From Kitagawia praeruptora (taxonomy: Eukaryota; Streptophyta; Magnoliopsida; Apiales; Apiaceae), in NCBI GenBank assembly GCA_037693485.1, contig CM075348.1:16598501-16662500 (forward strand): a DNA stretch of 64,000 nt. The letters are read 5' to 3'. Shown here in pieces: positions 57,518 to 64,000 of this stretch. The notes under the pieces were generated by a model, which made no database searches, was not told the origin of the DNA, and saw only the letters and a program-made list of their open reading frames with translations. Made by a program: the position numbers and the translations under genes. Numbering within the stretch: position 1 is the first letter of the stretch; each line of letters begins with the position of its first letter.

Positions 57518-58690
57518 TTAGGCCAACCACCAACCGTGCGAATCCGCATAAGCAGAATGCATTCCAGTCACCAACACCAAGCTAGGCATGTAAAAATAAC
57601 AGCTTTTGAATTCACCGATTGTACTACCTTGAACAAATTTATTTGTTGTTGATATGACATCATAAAGCAAATAAGCTCCACAACCTTCGGTAATCCCCTT
57701 ATTCCCAATCCTCCTCTTCACTTTTTGCAATATAATCTCATTGTTACACCTAAAACCTTGCAACAGAGTCCACATCGGACCAACACCATCCAGATCAATA
57801 GGCCCTAACTTCTGATTCAAGGTCCACACTCCAAATTCATCATCCTTATCCAAACAGTAAACGTTCAACAATATACTCCTTTTGTCATTGCTAGATTCGC
57901 AATGCAACACGCACAATTTGTCCTTTAATTTTGTTATACGATGGTGTGCCCTGAAACTAAGAAAATGAAACATGGGAAGGAGATTAAATTCATCTGTTAC
58001 AACAGTAAACTTCAAAATTCTTAAGTCCGCTTCATCCTGGCCGTGGCCGGTCATCCAAGACCATTTGGCCCAATACAAATTTTCATCGGTAGTAACACAA
58101 GGCGACGAATAATCCAAATTGTTATCAGAGATACTCACTGGATTTACCAAATAATCAGGAATTTTAAGCTTTTTCCAAGTGGCATAATGAGAATTGTAAT
58201 ACATTCCAACAACAGTCGAATTTCGTAATTCGTAATAGACTATCACTTTATACTCTTTCCTCCGACAATCAAAACCAAGCCCAACAATCATCACACGAGA
58301 ACGAAGAACATGATATTCACTGAACATACCGGGAAACATCGACGGAAGCACAAATTCAACAGACTGGTGAAGCGCCAGATTCCAGAGAGAGTACTTCCAC
58401 CTAGTACGGAGACAGACTAAACCTCTTACACAGCCTACGATCTGTAAAGACTTGGATGACGGACAAATAATCCTTTCTTCATTGCGAAACATCATCGAGA
58501 TTTGATCCTTGTGACCAAGAATGCTAACTTCGTCATTCTTAATGTGACGATTCCAGTAATCGATGATGAACCTTTCGCCTTTGATTAATTCATCCCAAGC
58601 CTTTTCCACCAGTCTGAATCGGACTACAGATTTTAGGGGTAAACGAAGGAGTATCTCACGTTGTAGACACAAGGGTATGGACTTGGACAT
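57518..58690 (-). CDS. F-box protein with F-box-associated (FBA) domain
   Basis: Single exon, 390 codons. Residues 5-45 are an F-box (LQREILLRLPLKSVVRFRLV..AWDELI) that would bind SKP1 in an SCF ubiquitin ligase. The rest has the usual layout of F-box-associated proteins: RGLVCLR at about 90, LWNLALHQSVEFVLP, GLGFDCRRKEYKVIVYYEL, and later DDEFGVWTL. The target cannot be told. No lesion is visible although the CACTA border is only 160 bp beyond the stop codon and a MULE-like end lies about 120 bp upstream of the ATG. Such genes belong to a large, fast-changing plant family. Confidence 0.92.
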   Translation of the reverse strand: MSKSIPLCLQREILLRLPLKSVVRFRLVEKAWDELIKGERFIIDYWNRHIKNDEVSILGHKDQISMMFRNEERIICPSSKSLQIVGCVRGLVCLRTRWKYSLWNLALHQSVEFVLPSMFPGMFSEYHVLRSRVMIVGLGFDCRRKEYKVIVYYELRNSTVVGMYYNSHYATWKKLKIPDYLVNPVSISDNNLDYSSPCVTTDENLYWAKWSWMTGHGQDEADLRILKFTVVTDEFNLLPMFHFLSFRAHHRITKLKDKLCVLHCESSNDKRSILLNVYCLDKDDEFGVWTLNQKLGPIDLDGVGPMWTLLQGFRCNNEIILQKVKRRIGNKGITEGCGAYLLYDVISTTNKFVQGSTIGEFKSCYFYMPSLVLVTGMHSAYADSHGWWLA

Positions 58691-58813
58691 TTTCTTGATT
58701 TTCTTGACCGAGTGTTAGAAAGTTGAAATTTTGGGGGAAATGGGAGACAACGTGTGTTATAGGAGATGGGAGTTTCTGGTCGGGTGGGTGCATTAAATAT
58801 TTGGATTAAATAT

Positions 58814-58915
58814 CAAATTGGTCACTGAAGTGAATCCCATATATCATTTCACATCGATCTCAATGGGGTATCATTTGAATCACTAAAGTCATAATAAATA
58901 TCAAACAATTAACTC
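58814..58915. mobile_element. Single MULE-type terminus related to the 23.4-kb element
   Basis: GGATTAAATATCAAATTGGTCACTGAAGTGAA closely matches the terminus at 23368, and partial similarity (ATC.CATT...ATCTCA..GGGTATCATTTG) continues about 100 bp. No matching inverted end is seen downstream, so it is a remnant. Confidence 0.6.
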
Positions 58916-59760
58916 TAAATATGTGTTCGAAAAATAAAAACCATTTTTTGTTAATTTTGCACATTTTTTTTAATGCTACCGTAACCAAATGAAACGTTGT
59001 TAGATTCTAGGATTTTAGATAATATATTTAGATTTTTAAAAATCCATTTACTATTTATGTGAGTATATTTGGATTTACCCTGTTGTTATGTGAGTAAAGT
59101 CGTTTGACTTTGCTATTGACTAAATTGTAAATAAAAGTACATAAGATTGAAAGTTTCCTAATTTTAGAAATATTGATAAAAATAATGTTTTTTTTTTGCA
59201 AATTTACGATCATTTGAATAAAATTGCATTTTTACGGTTTTTTAAATGAATCCAGGTCCTTGATAATCAATTGTCAGGGACAATTTATCCAACAATCTAC
59301 TTATTCACCGTTGGATCAACGATTTAATTAATGGTTAGAATTAAAAAAAAAATCTTCCAGTTCGCACAAATTTTTCGCAAAAGGTTATCTATACTCCCAT
59401 TTTTTACGCGAAACGATTTTGTCCTTAAATTCTTCCGCGTAAAAAAACCGTGGAACGACAATGAAAAAGAAGTATGAGAAATCTAGCCCAACTGCAAAGA
59501 GGCTGGACCCAATCATTGGCATCTCTTATGTGGTTTTTTTCCAAGCACTGCTGCGACATACATCCACATATAAAATCAATATTCTAAACCAATATAAAAT
59601 CAATATTCTAAACCAATTCCTACATATATCAAAACCCTCGAGCTCAAAACCAAACGTCAGGCCACCTAACACAGCGTGCGAGCCCGTCGCTAAAAAGCCT
59701 GAAAGCCTTTTATAATTGCCCAGAAGCTCGAGGAAGAGTCATCTGTGACTTCCTGGGGTT
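58916..59760. other. Intergenic, no supported gene
   Basis: AT-rich. The 84-codon frame at 59461-59715 includes a short tandem repeat (NILNQYKINILNQ) and no known domain. Confidence 0.5.
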
Positions 59761-60313
59761 CTGTGTCCGATCATGACAGGATCGAAATCTTCCGATTCGA
59801 AAGCATTGGTAGGTGGAGATGTGAATGTGAATCGGTGTTTTCTTTGTGGGTCGAGTATTTGGATTCGGGGTAACTCGGTTAACATTTCTATGACCTATTT
59901 TGATTACGTGTTTGTTATGTATGCCTAGAATTAGATGTTGAAGCTACTAATAAGTAGTTTTTTGTTTACATTTTTGATATGTTCATTCTGAATATAGTTC
60001 ATTGCTAATTTTAGGTTCATGATTCTAAACTATTTACTATAGGACGAGTTCCAAGTCTACTAAGTTTGGCAAGTACTTGTCTGCTGGAGTAGTTGCCGGA
60101 GAAGCTTTGGTTTTCAGTTGAATTTCAGCTAGCAACTGGGAAACTTTCAGCTTACTTGTTATGAAGAACAGAAGACTCCGCGCCTTCAAGTTCAGGCTGC
60201 GGAAAAGTAAGCAATTTGTTTGTCTGGATAGTGCTGGTGGAGCTGTTGATACGAAACCAGTTGATGATAGAGTAGCTGAAACCTCAAACCTTTACGATTG
60301 TGAAGAGTATTAG
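59720..60313 (+). pseudogene. Possible unidentified gene remnant
   Basis: Two pieces have gene-like base composition. Around 59730-59830 one frame reads EEESSVTSWGSVSDHDRIEI. At 60162-60313 a 50-codon frame starts MKNRRLRAFKFRLRKSKQFV and ends YDCEEY before a TAG. Donor- and acceptor-like sites (GTAGGTGG at 59807, TATAG at 60038) lie between, but no continuous protein results. I do not recognise the family. Confidence 0.25.
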
Positions 60314-60639
60314 ATTTGCAATAGTTCTGGGAGTACGCCTCACGGCAGTTAATGGACGTTATCTACAGCTATTATCACGGTTCACTTTTTTTATCTATTG
60401 CATATTTAGTAAGCTCGACATTCATATATAATTCACAGGAAGCTGGGAGGGTGAAGAACTATAAAACTTGGAAATATTTAGATTAATGTAAGCGTGACTC
60501 GTATTCTCAACCTCTCTTTACCAAGAGGGATATTGACACTGGGCTACCAATACTATTCTTAATGATAAATGGAAAGTATTTAACCCCAAAAGAAATACCG
60601 ATTACAATAAAAAATATTAATTGAAAAAAATATTAAATA

Positions 60640-60960
60640 TTACAACCCCCTAATTAAATATTATTAACTAGACATGGATTATATTAACGTAGTGTTTAGA
60701 TTACATCCTTGTCATTAAAAGTTAAAATTGAGATACACAATCAATGAACCAATAAGTACTAGTAACATGCAACATTACTGATATACAATTTCAAGTCATA
60801 CAATAGAATCACGAGTATGCATAGACTGATAAGCAGATATACCGTATACGCCTAACAATCTATCATCACCACTTATTTCATAACCCAAGTACAAGCAATG
60901 GCATTTCATTCTACCATTATAACTTTACACTAAGTAGTTATTTTATTATTTGTTTATCAT
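60640..60960. repeat. 3' flank of the Gly/Ser-rich gene, duplicated at 63700-64000
   Basis: Shares long runs with 63707-64000, including ATTATTAACTAG, GCAACATTACTGATATACAA, CTTATTTCATAACCCAAG and GGCATTTCATTCTACCATTA, in the same order and orientation. Confidence 0.88.
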
Positions 60961-61005
60961 GTTGCTAATCCAAGTACTTCAAATAGTTTCCACTATATGT
61001 TTTCC

Positions 61006-61590
61006 TTAATTGTTGTTGTCATAGGATCCTGAACCTGCCCTAGAACCTGCATGGGAGCCAGCCCCCGAACCTGCTTCAGACCCAGCTCCTGAACCATTCC
61101 TGGACCCGGCATGAGAACCAGCATAAGAACCTGCTTCAGAACCTGCCTCAGATGATCCACCTCCAGAACCGGAACCAGAACCGGCATGTGATCCAGCACG
61201 CGAACCCGCTTCAGAGCCTGCTCCAGATGACCCACCACCAGAACCAGAACCAGCACTTGATCCGGCATGCGAACCAGCTTCAGAGCCTGCACTAGACCCC
61301 GACGAACCCCCGGATGAACCCGAACCAGATCCAGATGAAGAGGCTGAACCCGAACCGGATTTAGAACCTGATCCAGACCCTGCCCCTGAACCAGCCCCAG
61401 CTCCAGACCCCGAACCTGACCCGCCCAAGCCCATACCGATTCCGGTTCCAATCCCAACACTCACACCACCGAGATCCAAACCCAGGTCCTTCCTAGCAAT
61501 TCTACACTCAGATACTATAAAAGCAGACATTACCATGACCACTACAACAAACACTAGAGTATTTCCAGCAGCCATTTTTTTCGTAAACAA
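61006..61590 (-). CDS. Secreted Gly/Ser/Ala-rich repeat protein
   Basis: 194 codons, single exon. The first 30 residues form a signal peptide (LVFVVVVMVMSAFIVSEC after MAAGNT); the ATG at 61575 is an alternative start. Residues 40-57 are Gly/Ile/Leu-rich. From about 57 the protein is repeats of GSGSG, GSEAGSHAGS and GSGAGSEAG, with acidic and His residues at regular places, and ends SYDNNN. This composition resembles plant glycine-rich cell-wall proteins, though with Ser and Ala as prominent as Gly. No catalytic domain. A TATA box lies about 98 bp upstream. A second copy of the gene probably lies just past the window end. Confidence 0.85.
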   Translation of the reverse strand: MFTKKMAAGNTLVFVVVVMVMSAFIVSECRIARKDLGLDLGGVSVGIGTGIGMGLGGSGSGSGAGAGSGAGSGSGSKSGSGSASSSGSGSGSSGGSSGSSAGSEAGSHAGSSAGSGSGGGSSGAGSEAGSRAGSHAGSGSGSGGGSSEAGSEAGSYAGSHAGSRNGSGAGSEAGSGAGSHAGSRAGSGSYDNNN

Positions 61591-61687
61591 AATTTACTAG
61601 ACTTTGCTGCTTGCTTTTTATATATTGTACATGCAAGAGATGAAGAAGAATGTTTTTGTGTTGATATATTTTGCATGGGGACTCAGC

Positions 61688-61695
61688 TATTTATA
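61688..61695 (-). promoter_or_regulatory. TATA box of the Gly/Ser-rich protein gene
   Basis: TATAAATA on the minus strand, inside GTCTATAAATAGCTGAG, 98 bp upstream of the ATG at 61590. Confidence 0.7.
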
Positions 61696-61699
61696 GACA

Positions 61700-62154
61700 T
61701 GTATGTTTAGCTATAAACAGTAGTCTGGGAGTATCATGATTATTGTTATTTGAGTGGAGTTAGTGGATATACATGAATATAATGCTTCCTGTGGCTAATA
61801 TTGCATGTTTTTCGAGGGTGGTTTACTTTATTGACAAGTGCTATATAATTTACATAGCCAGCTGTAGATTATGATATCCACCAAGTGTAGTGGAGCTTAT
61901 GGTTAGCCAATCTTTGGTGCATATTGGATCAATTGTCAAATAAGCATTCTGCAGTCTCATTTTATTCAACTTATGCTGTATTCTTTTGGTCGTCGACAAT
62001 GTGAAAGGTGGCCATATCATGATGATCTGTATGACCGCAGCTAATTAAATTGAAATAGACTTTGTGTTAGATTTGTGGTAGTTAGGAATTTCGAATTCGT
62101 GTTAAAGTGAATGTAAATATAGCATTGCTTCTATAATCTCTTCTGAGAACGTTT
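61700..62154. other. Upstream region of the Gly/Ser-rich gene, no gene
   Basis: No reading frame or repeat supported. Confidence 0.5.
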
Positions 62155-62563
62155 CCTAAATATGATTAAGCATATTAAATATGTTGCATTTCAAAATATT
62201 ATGAATGTGCAACTTGGATACCACTTTCAATCAGTCCTATTAGTGCATGTCATTCTTCCATCTCCAGTTTGCATTAATCCTTGGCAAGTAGCAGGTATGC
62301 TTGATGTTTCTACAGCACTTTTGAGTGAGCATTATTAGTTAAAAAGCTACTTATTAATTTCTTTGAAAATTTTATATACTAAATTTAATGCACTTGACTC
62401 AATAGCAGAAGGATCAGGAAACTTTTATAAATTGTAATCTCAGTTAATTCAAAGCTTTTACTGAAAACTAGGATATTCATTATCTGTTTGGCTCGATTAT
62501 GCAATATTCATTATCCTAGTGTAGCTGAAATGACTGAAGTTATAAAACAACTTTGTGATCCAG

Positions 62564-62678
62564 GTTAACAGAGATGAATAGCAGTGAGTATTTGGGGGCA
62601 ACATGCTTGCTGAATTGTTGGCAGAAGTGTGGCACCAACAAGGTGAAGGTGACAACAAAGGGCTACAAGGATGACTAA
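62564..62678 (+). pseudogene. Fragment copy of the AFG1-like last exon
   Basis: After a GATCCAG acceptor the copy follows the functional exon 18519-18624 (ATGAATAGCAGTGAGTATTT, GTGTGGCACCAACAAGGTGA), with inserted bases including one extra G in the GGGG run that shifts the frame. No other AFG1 exon is present nearby, so it cannot be expressed as a protein. Confidence 0.88.
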
Positions 62679-63330
62679 AAAGGTTTTTATGTCCTCATTG
62701 TTTTGTTCCTGTATGGGTGCTGATCGCATATGAATGACAAAATGTAGTTTTTATTGCTGGATGCTTTGTTCCCAATCGGAATACTGGATTTTAGAACTGT
62801 ACAAGTGATCAGATAAGCTGTATCGATATTGTCATGATTTCATTTAAACATACAGTTATGAGAACCAAGAAACTAAAGTGGGTTCATGTTCATATATAAG
62901 GCTGTCCGGAGTAATCACATGTATGCATTCCCTTATCTAATCGCTAGCTCCAGAGACAGAAATTGAAATTTACAATCACTGCTTTCTGGCGGACACTTAA
63001 ATCTTCAAAGTTACTCTTTTCTATAGACATGAGATCATCATTCATGTTTGTCATTCACAACTTAAAACTATGAAACCCAAAAACGTTTGTTTAACATATC
63101 AGTAAATAAATATATATGTTAGCAAGAAAATTTTCACAAAACGATGTTAAAATCTCGAAGGTGAAAGCATCATTTGCAGAAGACGCTGAAATAGACGGTG
63201 TTGGTATAAATTAACTGTGACCTATATACTACTTTCATCTTAATGAAGATGACATTGTAATTCATTTCTGGTTGTGACACATAAGTTATGTGTCACGTAT
63301 TATTCAATCTGTTACGTACATTTAAACTAA

Positions 63331-63446
63331 TGATTAGGAGATGGTGCCGACTGCCGAGTTAGCGTCAATCTTAGCACTTCTGAAATAAAAACGAGCAGTA
63401 CTATTAGAAGTAAAAGTGGATGCTTCGTCTTTGTCATCCATAACGC
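63331..63446 (-). pseudogene. Fragment copy of the cysteine-rich gene 3' end
   Basis: Matches 19877-19985: GGAGATGGTGC, then AGAAGTAAAAGTGGATGCTT and TCCATAACGC, with small indels. Similarity ends at about 63446, so only the last third of the coding region is present. Confidence 0.85.
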
Positions 63447-63455
63447 CTAATTAAG

Positions 63456-63700
63456 CCAAATTTTACTCCTGATTCTGTGGAACCTATAGAAAGTAATTAT
63501 CAAACTAGCTTCATTTTTGTTACATCCAAAGAAGAGCCCCTTAATAATTAGCAGAAAAAGAAAAAAAAGACTCTTAAACCGATCCACGGATGTGATCGAT
63601 TAATTTCTAGTTGACTACGATAATTTAATCGATTGTAAATTAATTTCTAGTTGACTACGATAATTTAATCATGTTTTCTTGTAGTGCATTGACGAAGTAG
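63456..63700. other. Junction between duplicated blocks, no gene
   Basis: Contains a 38-bp-scale direct repeat, TTAATTTCTAGTTGACTACG at 63600 and 63641. Confidence 0.6.
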
Positions 63701-64000
63701 TATTATTATTATTAACTAGGCATACTATTACTTTACATCCTTGTCACTTAAAACTTAAAGTTGAGATATAGAATGAACCAGTAAGTACTAATTATGTAGG
63801 GACTTGCCACAGTACTGCAACATTACTGATATACAACTAACAATTCTATCAAGTCACACATACCAAAACACATAATCACGAGAATGCAATAGACTGATAT
63901 GCAGATATATGCTTATCAATCTATCATCATCACTTATTTCATAACCCAAGCAATGGCATTTCATTCTACCATTATAACTTAACACTAAGTAGTTATTTTA
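63700..64000. repeat. Second copy of the Gly/Ser-rich gene 3' flank, cut by window end
   Basis: Collinear with 60640-60950. In the first copy the stop codon lies about 60 bp further on, so coding sequence of a paralogue is expected right after base 64000 on the minus strand. Confidence 0.85.

Larger units (their letters stand above)
62155..63455 (+). repeat. Duplicated block from 18.1-20.0 kb (AFG1-like tail to cysteine-rich gene tail)
   Basis: 62160-63150 matches about 18125-19080 and 63170-63450 matches about 19740-19990, same order and orientation. The roughly 660 bp in between, including the decayed exon copy, is missing. Similarity is high by eye, with small indels. Confidence 0.9.

Noticed and set aside
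60993..61460. 155-codon Leu/Val/Gln-rich frame overlapping the Gly/Ser-rich gene
   Set aside because: Shifted-frame shadow of the repeats; lacks the signal peptide and TATA-linked start of the real frame.
1..64000. tRNA, rRNA or miRNA genes
   Set aside because: None could be supported by eye; the only tRNA-like matches are retrotransposon primer-binding sites at 31411 and 43291.

Overview
This is a 64-kb window of nuclear DNA from a flowering plant, most likely a eudicot. The evidence is split genes with GT-AG introns, plant-specific families (caffeoyl-CoA O-methyltransferase-like, prolamin-like ECA1/EC1-type secreted protein, F-box with associated domain), and a dense load of plant transposons, including Sirevirus-type copia elements, MULE, CACTA and hAT. 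I cannot name the species from the sequence alone.

Layout. 1-2360: two small inverted-repeat elements sharing a TA-run target. 2797-11820 (+): a nine-exon O-methyltransferase gene whose fifth intron is inflated by a 4,975-bp insertion with a 5-bp target duplication. 12692-13267: a short hAT element with an 8-bp duplication. 14038-18624 (+): a 14-exon AFG1-type mitochondrial AAA+ ATPase gene, followed by a decayed copy of its last exon. 19877-20305 (-): a small secreted cysteine-rich gene with a TATA box. 20600-23100: AT-rich DNA holding a hAT MITE with four internal tandem repeats, a possible Helitron 3' end and a foldback element. 23368-27381: a 4-kb MULE with about 145-bp inverted repeats and a 10-bp duplication, carrying a broken transposase gene and, on the other strand, a broken GRF zinc-finger gene. 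27890-28480: the decayed 3' end of a copia element.

28783-57355 is a single nested stack. A CACTA element with 3-bp duplications contains fragments of at least three ordinary plant genes (sucrose synthase, a DUF707 protein, a fatty acyl-CoA reductase). A 24-kb Sirevirus-like copia element (30669-54653, + strand, 740-bp LTRs, 5-bp duplication) sits inside the CACTA. A second 12.35-kb Sirevirus-like element (32898-45250, - strand, LTRs of 1,971 and 1,946 bp, 5-bp duplication) sits inside the gag gene of the first. LTR divergence by eye fits this order: four differences per 740 bp in the outer element against about four substitutions per 1,946 bp in the inner one. The outer element has lost the reverse transcriptase YVDD region by an in-frame deletion.

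57518-58690 (-) is an intact F-box gene next to the CACTA border. 61006-61590 (-) is a secreted Gly/Ser/Ala-rich protein gene with a TATA box. Its 3' flank is repeated at 63700-64000, so a second copy of the gene probably starts just beyond the window. Between them (62155-63455) lies a copy of the 18.1-20.0 kb region, with the last AFG1 exon and the tail of the cysteine-rich gene. The ordinary genes do not form a pathway. What ties the window together is repeated capture, copying and nesting of DNA. I found no operon-like or clearly new functional system.
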